Source: Mycobacterium gordonae
GTDB lineage: Bacteria; Actinomycetota; Actinomycetes; Mycobacteriales; Mycobacteriaceae
NCBI RefSeq assembly: GCF_002101675.1
Contig: NZ_LQOY01000019.1
Coordinates: 55,894 to 119,893, forward strand
Length of the DNA stretch: 64,000 bases
Direction: 5' to 3'
The translations under genes were made by a program, and so were the position numbers. The notes beneath the pieces were generated by a model. That model was not told the origin of the DNA. It searched no databases and saw nothing but the letters and a program-made list of their open reading frames with translations. Position 1 is the first letter of the stretch. The number at the start of each line of letters is the position of its first letter. This document shows, piece by piece, positions 9,120-16,913 of the stretch.

Positions 9120-9479
9120 ATGTTGAACACCCGCGTGATCGCCGGTGCACTTGCCGCGGGCGCGGTAAGTGGCGCAATGCTTTTCGGTGCCGCAGCACCC
9201 GCTGGGGCGGACCCGGAACCGGCGCCGCCGAACTGTACCGCGGCCGATCTGGCCGGAATATCGTCCGGCGTGGCAGCCGCGACCTCCGCTTATCTGTTCG
9301 CCCACCCCGACGTCAACGACTTCTTCACCAGTCTGAAGGGTCTGAGCCGCGAAGAGATGCGCGACCGGCTGCAGCAGTACATGGACGCCAACCCGCAGGT
9401 GCACGCCGATCTGCAGGGCATCCGTCAACCGGTGGCGGACTTCCGGGCCCGGTGCGGGGCGCCTGCGCCGACGTCCTGA
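9120..9479 (+). CDS. Secreted haem-binding protein, haemophore (MHB) family
   Basis: The 119-aa precursor has a signal peptide (residues 1 to about 30, hydrophobic core VIAGALAAGAVSGAMLFG, AxA-type cleavage near PAGADP). The mature helical domain begins with NCTAADLAG, continues SAYLFAHPDVNDFF and ends near ADFRARCGAP, so two Cys residues bracket the domain as in the mycobacterial haemophore family (Rv0203-like). Such proteins bind haem outside the membrane and pass it to MmpL importers or help iron storage. AAGGAG at 9108-9113, 6 nt before ATG, fixes the start. Two tandem palindrome-bearing repeats follow before the convergent panB gene. I do not recall a homologue here in H37Rv. Confidence 0.85.
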   Translation: MLNTRVIAGALAAGAVSGAMLFGAAAPAGADPEPAPPNCTAADLAGISSGVAAATSAYLFAHPDVNDFFTSLKGLSREEMRDRLQQYMDANPQVHADLQGIRQPVADFRARCGAPAPTS

Positions 9480-9489
9480 CCGCTGATTT

Positions 9490-9592
9490 GATGGCGGCGA
9501 CCCGCTGCGCCCGGCTAGCCGGGCTTGCGATCGCCGCTGGATCGATGGCGGCGACCCGCTGCGCCCGGCTAGCCGGGCTTGCGGTCCCCGCT
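9490..9592. repeat. Two-copy 54-bp tandem repeat with internal palindrome
   Basis: Two 49-bp copies, starting at 9490 and 9544, differ at two positions and are separated by 5 bp (period 54). Each contains the perfect 16-bp palindrome GCCCGGCTAGCCGGGC. The array fills the gap between the convergent haemophore-like and panB genes and touches the panB stop codon. It could act as a bidirectional terminator, but there is no T-run. It resembles short mycobacterial interspersed repeats in size. Confidence 0.85.
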
Positions 9593-10433
9593 AAAAGCAG
9601 TGTTCCTCGGCCGGGAACGCCCCGGTGGCGACTTCCTCCGCGTATTGCCTTGCCGCACGGCCTAATTCGCCGCCCACGTCGGCGAACCGCTTGACGAAAC
9701 GGGCGGACTTGCCGCCGCTCATCCCGGCCATGTCCTGCCACACCAGAACCTGGCCGTCGCAGTTGGGTCCGGCGCCGATGCCGATCGTCGGGATGGTGAG
9801 CTTCCCGGTGATCTGGGTGGCCAGCTCGGCCGGCACCATCTCCATCACCACGGCGAACGCGCCGGCTTCGGCGACGGCGATGGCGTCGGCGATGGTCTGC
9901 TCGGCGGCGTCGCCGCGCCCCTGGACCTTGAATCCGCCGAGGGTGTTCACACTCTGCGGAGTGAAGCCGATGTGCGCCATGACCGGGATGCCGGCCGCGC
10001 TCAGGCAGGCGATCTGGTCGGCGACCCGCTCGCCGCCCTCCAGCTTGACGGCGTGGGCGCCGCCTTCCTTCATGAACCGGGTGGCGGAGGCCAGCGCGAC
10101 TGCGGGACCCCCCTCGTAGCTGCCGAACGGCAGATCGGCTACCACCAGCGCGTGCGGGGCGCCCCGCACCACGCCGCGGACCAGCGGAATCAGCTCATCA
10201 ATGGAGATCGGCACCGTGGTGTCGTAGCCGTAGACGACATTGGCGGCCGAATCGCCGACCAGCAGCACTGGAATGCCCGCATCGTCGAACACGCGCGCGG
10301 TCGAGTAGTCGTAGGCCGTCAGCATGCCCCACTTGTGGCCTTCGGCCTTCCACTTCTGCAGGTGATGGGTGCGGATTTTGGGCCGCGGCGCCGATCCGGC
10401 GGCAGGGCTCGAACCATAGACGTTCTCAGACAT
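9591..10433 (-). CDS. panB: 3-methyl-2-oxobutanoate hydroxymethyltransferase
   Basis: PanB transfers a hydroxymethyl group from 5,10-methylene-tetrahydrofolate to 2-oxoisovalerate to give ketopantoate, the first step of pantothenate and CoA synthesis. The 280-aa protein has the full (beta/alpha)8 family signature: [63 protein letters not shown] and [19 protein letters not shown]. Mg-binding acidic residues and the catalytic Glu are within these blocks. Two adjacent ATGs (10436 and 10433) follow AAGGGA, and either gives the standard length of about 281 aa. It is divergent from the WS/DGAT gene. Its substrate is the 2-oxo acid of valine, linking it to IlvE at 51900. Confidence 0.97.
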   Translation of the reverse strand: MSENVYGSSPAAGSAPRPKIRTHHLQKWKAEGHKWGMLTAYDYSTARVFDDAGIPVLLVGDSAANVVYGYDTTVPISIDELIPLVRGVVRGAPHALVVADLPFGSYEGGPAVALASATRFMKEGGAHAVKLEGGERVADQIACLSAAGIPVMAHIGFTPQSVNTLGGFKVQGRGDAAEQTIADAIAVAEAGAFAVVMEMVPAELATQITGKLTIPTIGIGAGPNCDGQVLVWQDMAGMSGGKSARFVKRFADVGGELGRAARQYAEEVATGAFPAEEHCF

Positions 10434-10555
10434 CATTGTCCCTTGGTGATGGTCGGGTCGATCCTCGTGGCCCTTAACTGGGTCCCCGGGTTCGTCTGAC
10501 CCATCCAGTCTGCCATCTTGTCCACACGGATGCACCGTGTGGTGCGCCACGGACA

Positions 10556-10561
10556 TACCAT
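10556..10561 (+). promoter_or_regulatory. Probable -10 box, leaderless WS/DGAT transcript
   Basis: TACCAT (TANNNT) ends 6 nt before the ATG at 10568, and there is no ribosome-binding sequence between them. This places the transcription start at or next to the A of ATG, the geometry of a leaderless mycobacterial mRNA. Confidence 0.5.
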
Positions 10562-10567
10562 CTCCGG

Positions 10568-11959
10568 ATGCAGCGGCTCAGTGGACTCGACGCCAGCTTT
10601 CTGTACCTGGAGACTGATTCCCAGCCGATGCATGTTTGCTCGATCATGGAGCTGGACACCTCGACGATGCCCGGCGGCTACACCTTTGACCGGCTGCGCG
10701 ACGCTCTGGCGCTGCGCCTGGCCGCGATGCCGGAATTTCGCGAGAAGCTTGCTGACAGCCCACTGAACCTCGACCATCCGGTCTGGGTGGATGACAAGAA
10801 CTTCAGCATCGATCGTCATGTGCACCGCATCGGGTTACCGCCTCCGGGCGGCCGTGCCGAACTCTCGGAAATCTGCGGACACATCGCGTCCTTGCCCCTG
10901 GACCGACGGCGACCGTTGTGGGAGATGTGGATCATCGAGGGAGTCGCGGGCACCGACTGCCACCAGGCCGGACGCCTCGCCGTGATGATCAAGGTGCACC
11001 ACGCCGGCGTGGACGGGGTCACCGGCGCCAGCCTGTTGTCGCAGTTGTGCACCACCGAGGCCGATGCCCCGGCGCCGGAACCGGTGTGCGGGGTGGGTGA
11101 CGCCAGCGGGTGGCAGATCGTCGCAGGCGGATTGCTCCGGTTCGCCACCAGGCCGCTGCAGTTGGCCAACGTGGTGCCCGACACCGTGAACTCGGTGCTC
11201 GACACCTTGCAGCGGGCGCGCGACGGGCTGACCATGGCCCGTCCGTTCGCCGCACCGCGCACCGTGTTCAACGCCACCATCAGTGGCCGTCGCAACATCG
11301 CCTACGCCGAGCTGGGCCTCGACGACGTCAAAACCGTGAAGGACCACTTCGGCATCAAGGTCAACGACGTGGTGATGGCTTTGGTGTCGGGTGTGCTGCG
11401 GCAGTACCTGTCCGATCGCAACGTGTTGCCGGAGACGTCACTGGTGGCGTCGGTACCGGTCTCGGTGCACGGCAAGTCCCCTCGGGAAGGGCGCAATCAG
11501 GTTTCGGCCATGTTCGCCAGCCTGCACACCGAAATCGCCGACCCGGTGCACCGGCTGAAGACCATCGCGGAGGCGAATTCTGTTGCCAAACAACATAGTT
11601 CGGCCATCGGCGCCACGCTGCTGCAGGACTGGTCGCAGTTCGCCGCGCCCGCGGTGTTCGGTGCCGCGATGCGGGTCTATGCCATGACCCGGTTGACCGA
11701 GACCCTGCCCGTGCACAACCTTGTCGTCTCCAATGTCCCGGGTCCGCAGATTCCCCTGTACATGTTGGGCTGTGAGGTTAAGGCCATGTATCCGCTGGGC
11801 CCGATCTTTCACGGTTCGGGGCTCAACATCACGGTGATGTCGCTGACCGGCAAGCTGTGCATCGGGCTCACCGGGTGCCCGGAACTGGTGCCGGATCTGT
11901 GGGAGATTGCTGACGAGTTCGGGGTTGTGATGGCGGAATTGCTGTCGGCGACCGGGTAG
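10568..11959 (+). CDS. Wax ester synthase / diacylglycerol acyltransferase (WS/DGAT)
   Basis: This 463-aa bifunctional acyltransferase transfers an acyl group from acyl-CoA to diacylglycerol or a fatty alcohol, making triacylglycerol or wax ester stores. The active-site motif HHxxxDG is present as HHAGVDG (His144, His145, Asp149). Further family blocks are [10 protein letters not shown], the C-terminal half starting near [13 protein letters not shown], and [15 protein letters not shown]. The length is typical of mycobacterial Tgs proteins. Mycobacteria encode many paralogues, so substrate preference cannot be assigned. The gene lies between panB and caeA, where I recall no such gene in H37Rv. 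A -10 box 6 nt upstream suggests a leaderless message. Confidence 0.94.
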   Translation: MQRLSGLDASFLYLETDSQPMHVCSIMELDTSTMPGGYTFDRLRDALALRLAAMPEFREKLADSPLNLDHPVWVDDKNFSIDRHVHRIGLPPPGGRAELSEICGHIASLPLDRRRPLWEMWIIEGVAGTDCHQAGRLAVMIKVHHAGVDGVTGASLLSQLCTTEADAPAPEPVCGVGDASGWQIVAGGLLRFATRPLQLANVVPDTVNSVLDTLQRARDGLTMARPFAAPRTVFNATISGRRNIAYAELGLDDVKTVKDHFGIKVNDVVMALVSGVLRQYLSDRNVLPETSLVASVPVSVHGKSPREGRNQVSAMFASLHTEIADPVHRLKTIAEANSVAKQHSSAIGATLLQDWSQFAAPAVFGAAMRVYAMTRLTETLPVHNLVVSNVPGPQIPLYMLGCEVKAMYPLGPIFHGSGLNITVMSLTGKLCIGLTGCPELVPDLWEIADEFGVVMAELLSATG

Positions 11960-12058
11960 CCGCTTCGGGGCTCTCGCCGGCCAGCTGTGACGCGGATCGC
12001 GGCCCGGTAATCGGCCGCTAACCTGCGTCTGGAGTCCGCTCTGGCAGCATATGGTGCC

Positions 12059-13618
12059 ATGTGCCTGACTCGCCGCGACAAGCTCGCGCGCACGTTGTTG
12101 ATCTGGACCGCGCTGTCCGCCGTGGTGCTGGTCCTGTCGGGCTGTGTGCGCGTGGTCGCCGGGGCGGCGCGGATGGCCGAGCCGCGCCTGGGCCAACCGG
12201 TGGTGTGGACACCCTGCCGCAGCTCCAATCCCAACGCGAAGATTCCCGGGCACGCCATGTGCGGCAAGCTGGCCGTTCCGGTCGACTATGACCATCCCGA
12301 CGGCGACGTGGCGTCGCTGGCCTTGATCCGGTTCCCGGCCAGCGGCGAGAAGATCGGCTCGCTGGTCATCAACCCCGGCGGCCCGGGCGAGTCCGGCATC
12401 GAGGCCGCCCTCGGCGTCTTCCAGAGCCTGCCCAAGCGCGTGCACGAAAGGTTCGACCTGGTCGGGTTCGACCCGCGCGGCGTATCCAGCTCCCGGCCGG
12501 CGATCTGGTGCAACTCCGACGCCGACAACGACCGCCTGCGCGCCGAACCGCAGGTCGACTACAGCCAGGCCGGCGTCGCCCGGATGGAAAACGAGACCAA
12601 GCAGTTCGTGCAGCGCTGTGTGGACAAGATGGGCAAGAACTTCCTGGCCAATGTGGGAACCGTCAACGTCGCCAAGGACCTCGACGCCATCCGCAAGGCC
12701 CTCGGTGACGCGAAACTGACCTACCTCGGCTACTCCTACGGAACCCGCATCGGCTCGGCCTACGCCGAGGCCTTCCCGCAGAACGTGCGGTCGATGATCC
12801 TGGACGGCGCGGTGGACCCCAATGCCGACCCGATTGAGGCAGACCTGCGGCAGGCCAAAGGATTTCAGGACGCGTTCAACGACTATGCCGCCGACTGCGC
12901 CAAGGATTCGAGCTGCCCGCTGGGCAATGATCCGAACAAGGCCGTCGAGGCGTACCACAACCTGATTGATCCGCTGGTCGACCCCGACAACCTGGCCGTG
13001 AGCAGGCCGGCGAAGACCAAAGACGCGCGCGGCCTGAGCTACAGCGACGCCATCGTCGGCACCATCATGGCGCTGTATTCGCCGAACCTGTGGCACCACC
13101 TGACCGACGGCCTCAAAGAACTGGCCGACGAGCACCGCGGCGACACCATGCTCGCGCTGGCCGACATGTACATGCGTCGCGATTCCAAGGGGCACTACAA
13201 CAACTCCACCGACGCCCGCGTGGCGATCAACTGCGTTGACCAGCCGCCGATCACCGACCGCGCCAAGGTCATCGACGAAGACCGCCGGTCCCGCGAGCTG
13301 GCCCCGTTCATGAGCTACGGCAAGTTCACCGGCGACGCCCCCCTCGGAACCTGCGCTTTCTGGCCGGTGCCACCCACCAGCCGGCCGCACGCCGTCTCCG
13401 CGCCGGGGCTGGCGCCGACCGTCGTCGTGTCGACAACGCACGACCCCGCCACGCCGTACAAGGCAGGGGTCGACCTCGCCAACCAGCTGAAGGGCTCGCT
13501 GCTGACCTACAACGGAACTCAGCACACGGTGGTGTTCCAGGGCGAGAACTGCGTCGACGACTACATCACGTCCTACCTGATCAACGGGACCACGCCACCC
13601 AGCGGCGCCACCTGCTGA
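12059..13618 (+). CDS. caeA: Cell-envelope serine hydrolase/protease CaeA (Hip1)
   Basis: The 519-aa exported alpha/beta-hydrolase has an N-terminal signal with lipobox LSGC (Cys29), so it is a predicted lipoprotein. The oxyanion region is NPGGPGESG. The nucleophile is Ser226 in GYSYGT, and the rest of the triad is Asp462 (TTHDPATP) and His489 (TQHTV), closely matching Ser228/Asp463/His490 of M. tuberculosis Rv2224c. That enzyme is an esterase and a protease that cleaves secreted GroEL2 and modulates host responses. The C-terminal TAP-like domain is complete. It is followed 148 bp later by a paralogue on the same strand. Confidence 0.96.
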   Translation: MCLTRRDKLARTLLIWTALSAVVLVLSGCVRVVAGAARMAEPRLGQPVVWTPCRSSNPNAKIPGHAMCGKLAVPVDYDHPDGDVASLALIRFPASGEKIGSLVINPGGPGESGIEAALGVFQSLPKRVHERFDLVGFDPRGVSSSRPAIWCNSDADNDRLRAEPQVDYSQAGVARMENETKQFVQRCVDKMGKNFLANVGTVNVAKDLDAIRKALGDAKLTYLGYSYGTRIGSAYAEAFPQNVRSMILDGAVDPNADPIEADLRQAKGFQDAFNDYAADCAKDSSCPLGNDPNKAVEAYHNLIDPLVDPDNLAVSRPAKTKDARGLSYSDAIVGTIMALYSPNLWHHLTDGLKELADEHRGDTMLALADMYMRRDSKGHYNNSTDARVAINCVDQPPITDRAKVIDEDRRSRELAPFMSYGKFTGDAPLGTCAFWPVPPTSRPHAVSAPGLAPTVVVSTTHDPATPYKAGVDLANQLKGSLLTYNGTQHTVVFQGENCVDDYITSYLINGTTPPSGATC

Positions 13619-13766
13619 CCCGCCCACTGTGACTTCTGCGACGGTTTTCCGGCGTGTCCCGTCGTGAGATTCACAATCGGTACGACGCGCCGACCGTATC
13701 GATTAGTGACCAAGGCGTAATCGTTCCGCGTCCAACCCGGCAATTTGAAGTGAGACGATTTCGGCC

Positions 13767-15323
13767 ATGTTGCGCCTGAGACTGGTGAGCTCGGCGCTGT
13801 TGTCGTCCGGACTGGTGCTTGCGCAGTCGGTGGCACTCCCGCTCGCCGCAGCGACGCCCGAACCCGACACCGGCACCGGCCAAGCCCAGGTCCCTGCGGC
13901 TGCCACGACGCCTCAGCAGAGCTGGGGTGCCTGCAATGGATTCGTCAGCGACACCGCCGACATTCCGACCGCCCGCTGCACCATGGTGTCGGTACCCATT
14001 GACTACGGCAAACCCACTGGGCCACAAGCGAAGTTGGCGGTGATCCGCGTTCCAGCCACCGGTCAGCGGATCGGCTCCCTGTTGGTCAACCCGGGCGGGC
14101 CCGGCGCGTCGGCCGTCGACATGGTCGCCGGGATGGCACCCGATCTTAAGGACTCCGAGATCAGCCAGCACTTCGATCTGGTGGGATTTGATCCCCGGGG
14201 GGTAGGCCACTCGACGCCGGCGTTGCGGTGCCGCTCGGACGCCGAGTTCGACGCCTACCGGCGCGACCCGATGGTCGACTACAGCCCGGCCGGGGTGGCC
14301 CACATCGAGCAGCTGTACCGCGAAATCGCCCAGCACTGCGCCGACCGGATGGGGTTGCCGTTCCTGGCCAACACCGGCACCGCGTCGGCCGCGCGCGACA
14401 TGGACATGATCCGTCAGGCGCTCGGCGACGAACAGATCAACTACCTCGGCTACAGCTACGGCACCGAGCTGGGAACCGCCTACATCGAGCGGTTCGCACC
14501 CCGCGTGCGCGCCATGGTGCTCGACGGGGCGATCGACCCGACGATCGGTCCGATCGACGAGACGGTCAACCAGATGGCCGGATTTCAAACCGCTTTCAAC
14601 GACTACGCGGCCGACTGCGCCAAGTCGACAGCCTGCCCGCTGGGCACCGACCCGGCCCAGTGGATCACCCGGTACCACACCCTGATCGACCCCCTGGCTA
14701 CCCGGCCGGGCAAGACATCAGACCCGCGCGGATTGAGCTATGCCGACGCGACCACCGGCACCATCAACGCGCTCTACACGCCGCAGCACTGGAAGTACCT
14801 GACCAGCGGGCTGCTGGGGCTGCAACGCGGAACCGACGCGGGCGACCTGCTGCTGCTGGCCGACGACTACAACGGGCGTGACAAACAGGGCCACTACGAC
14901 AACGGCCAGGATGCGTTCAACGCGATTCGATGTGTCGACGCGCCGACGCCGACAGACGCCGCGTCGTGGGTTTCGGCCGATCAGCGGATCCGGCAGGTGG
15001 CCCCCTTCCTGAGCTACGGCCAGTTCACCGGAGCGGCCCCGCGCGACATCTGCGCGCTCTGGCCGGTGCCGGCCACGTCGACGCCACATGCCGCCTCGCC
15101 CGCTCCGCCGGGCAAGGTCGTCGTGGTCTCTACCACCCACGATCCGGCCACGCCCTACCAAGCCGGTGTCGACCTTGCCCGGCAGTTGGGCGGCTCGCTG
15201 GTCTCCTTCGACGGCACCCAGCACACCGTTACCTTCGACGGCAACCAGTGCGTGGACACGGCGATCGTGCGCTACTTCATGGACTTGACGCTGCCGCCGC
15301 CGAACCTGCGGTGCCAGGCCTGA
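13767..15323 (+). CDS. Secreted serine hydrolase, CaeA paralogue (Rv2223c-like)
   Basis: The 518-aa protein shares the CaeA fold across its length: NPGGPGASA, FDLVGFDPRGVG, nucleophile Ser230 in GYSYGTELG, and triad partners Asp459 (THDPATP) and His486 (TQHTV). The N-terminus is a signal peptide (residues 1 to about 29, AQSVALPLAAA) with no lipobox Cys, so the product is probably released or held in the periplasm, not lipid-anchored. It matches Rv2223c, annotated as an exported protease. The two genes look like an old tandem duplication. The annotated ATG gives a normal signal sequence. Confidence 0.94.
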   Translation: MLRLRLVSSALLSSGLVLAQSVALPLAAATPEPDTGTGQAQVPAAATTPQQSWGACNGFVSDTADIPTARCTMVSVPIDYGKPTGPQAKLAVIRVPATGQRIGSLLVNPGGPGASAVDMVAGMAPDLKDSEISQHFDLVGFDPRGVGHSTPALRCRSDAEFDAYRRDPMVDYSPAGVAHIEQLYREIAQHCADRMGLPFLANTGTASAARDMDMIRQALGDEQINYLGYSYGTELGTAYIERFAPRVRAMVLDGAIDPTIGPIDETVNQMAGFQTAFNDYAADCAKSTACPLGTDPAQWITRYHTLIDPLATRPGKTSDPRGLSYADATTGTINALYTPQHWKYLTSGLLGLQRGTDAGDLLLLADDYNGRDKQGHYDNGQDAFNAIRCVDAPTPTDAASWVSADQRIRQVAPFLSYGQFTGAAPRDICALWPVPATSTPHAASPAPPGKVVVVSTTHDPATPYQAGVDLARQLGGSLVSFDGTQHTVTFDGNQCVDTAIVRYFMDLTLPPPNLRCQA

Positions 15324-15378
15324 GCATCCGCAACGTGCCTGGCGTGGCATCGGTAACACCGATTTAACAGAGCGTGCC

Positions 15379-15384
15379 TAGTGT
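15379..15384 (+). promoter_or_regulatory. Probable -10 box, leaderless glnA2 transcript
   Basis: TAGTGT ends 6 nt before ATG 15391, with only GCGGGT in between and no ribosome site. This predicts transcription starting at the initiation codon. Confidence 0.5.
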
Positions 15385-15390
15385 GCGGGT

Positions 15391-16731
15391 ATGGATCGGC
15401 AGAAGGAATTCGTCCTGCGCACCCTCGAAGAGCGCGACATCCGTTTCGTGCGGCTGTGGTTCACGGATGTGCTCGGATTCCTCAAGTCGGTCGCGATAGC
15501 GCCGGCCGAACTCGAGGGCGCGTTCGAGGAAGGTATCGGCTTCGACGGGTCGTCGATCGAGGGCTTCGCGCGGGTCTCGGAATCCGACACCGTCGCCCAC
15601 CCTGATCCGTCGACGTTCCAGGTGCTGCCCTGGGCCACCAAAGCCGGCCACCATCACTCCGCACGGATGTTCTGCGACATCACCATGCCCGACGGCTCGC
15701 CGTCGTGGGCGGACCCACGGCACGTGCTACGGCGTCAGTTGCAGAAGGCCAACGACCTCGGCTTCTCCTGCTACGTGCACCCCGAGATCGAGTTCTTTCT
15801 GCTCAAGCCCGGCGCGGAAGACGGCACCGAGCCCGTCCCGATAGACAACGCCGGCTACTTCGACCAGGCGGTGCACGAATCCGCCTCCAAGTTCCGCCGC
15901 CACGCCATCGAGGCGCTGGAGTTCATGGGCATCTCGGTGGAGTTCAGCCACCACGAGGGTGCGCCCGGGCAGCAGGAGATCGACCTGCGGTTCGCCGACG
16001 CGCTGTCGATGGCCGACAACGTGATGACCTTCCGGTACATCATGAAAGAGGTCGCGCTGGAAGAAGGCGTGCGGGCGACGTTCATGCCCAAACCGTTCGG
16101 CCAGCACCCGGGCTCGGCGATGCACACCCATATGAGCCTGTTCGAAGGCGACGTCAACGCCTTCCACAGCGACGACGACCCGCTGCAGCTGTCGGAAGTC
16201 GGCAAGTCCTTCATCGCCGGGATTCTCGAGCACGCCTCGGAGATCAGCGCTGTCACCAATCAGTGGGTCAACTCCTACAAGCGGCTCGTCCACGGCGGCG
16301 AGGCGCCCACCGCCGCGTCGTGGGGTGCAGCCAACCGCTCGGCGCTGGTCCGGGTGCCGATGTACACACCGCACAAGACCTCCTCGCGACGCATCGAGGT
16401 GCGCAGTCCCGACTCGGCGTGCAACCCCTACCTGACCTTCGCGGTGTTGCTGGCCGCGGGACTGCGCGGGGTGGAGAAGGGTTACGTGCTGGGCCCGCAG
16501 GCCGAAGACAACGTCTGGGACCTGACACCCGAGGAACGCCGCACCATGGGCTACCGCGAGCTGCCGTCGAGTCTGGACAACGCGCTGCGCGTGATGGAAT
16601 CTTCCGAGCTGGTCGCGGAGGCTTTGGGAGAGCACGTCTTTGACTTCTTCCTGCGCAACAAGCGCACCGAATGGGAGAACTACCGCAGCCACGTCACGCC
16701 CTTCGAGCTGCGCTCCTACCTGTCGCTGTAA
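15391..16731 (+). CDS. glnA2: Glutamine synthetase, type I (GlnA2)
   Basis: The 446-aa ATP-dependent glutamine synthetase makes L-glutamine from glutamate and ammonia. The N-terminal beta-grasp domain contains the family block [16 protein letters not shown]. The catalytic domain has [41 protein letters not shown] and NRSALVRVP. The length and C-terminus (ELRSYLSL) match the actinobacterial GlnA2 group. It lacks the DLYELPPEE adenylylation loop that GlnA1 (28969) carries, so it should not be a GlnE target in the same way. In mycobacteria GlnA1 is the dominant enzyme and GlnA2 is accessory. glnE follows after a repeat-containing 182-bp gap. Confidence 0.96.
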   Translation: MDRQKEFVLRTLEERDIRFVRLWFTDVLGFLKSVAIAPAELEGAFEEGIGFDGSSIEGFARVSESDTVAHPDPSTFQVLPWATKAGHHHSARMFCDITMPDGSPSWADPRHVLRRQLQKANDLGFSCYVHPEIEFFLLKPGAEDGTEPVPIDNAGYFDQAVHESASKFRRHAIEALEFMGISVEFSHHEGAPGQQEIDLRFADALSMADNVMTFRYIMKEVALEEGVRATFMPKPFGQHPGSAMHTHMSLFEGDVNAFHSDDDPLQLSEVGKSFIAGILEHASEISAVTNQWVNSYKRLVHGGEAPTAASWGAANRSALVRVPMYTPHKTSSRRIEVRSPDSACNPYLTFAVLLAAGLRGVEKGYVLGPQAEDNVWDLTPEERRTMGYRELPSSLDNALRVMESSELVAEALGEHVFDFFLRNKRTEWENYRSHVTPFELRSYLSL

Positions 16732-16769
16732 CCCGGGCGGCCAGCGCGCCGGAGCGGTTGCGCTACCGT

Positions 16770-16907
16770 CAATACCGTGGGCGCCACTTCTCCTCATCGC
16801 TTCGCGATGCATCGTCGTCGGCGCAATACCGTGGGCGCCACTTCTCCGCGATACATCCCCCTCGCCGCTGCGCGGCCGGAGGTGTCCCCACTGCGTTGTC
16901 GTCGGCG
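16770..16907. repeat. Partial 54-bp tandem repeat between glnA2 and glnE
   Basis: The 24-bp block beginning CAATACCGTGGGCGCC occurs at 16770 and 16824 (period 54), and each copy is followed by a GCGAT(G/A)CATC segment and later by CGTCGGCG. A further CGTCGGCG lies just before the glnE start. Because 54 is a multiple of 3, the glnE frame stays open through the repeat, which can mislead start prediction. Confidence 0.7.
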
Positions 16908-16913
16908 CGTGTC

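Noticed and set aside
11438..13627. 729-codon minus-strand frame
   Set aside because: It lies wholly opposite the WS/DGAT and caeA genes, whose conserved motifs are on the + strand. The product is His/Arg/Gly-rich and matches no family.
16671..16913. Extension of GlnE by 81 residues
   Set aside because: It overlaps glnA2 and reads through the intergenic repeat. GTG 16914 gives the known N-terminus and length.
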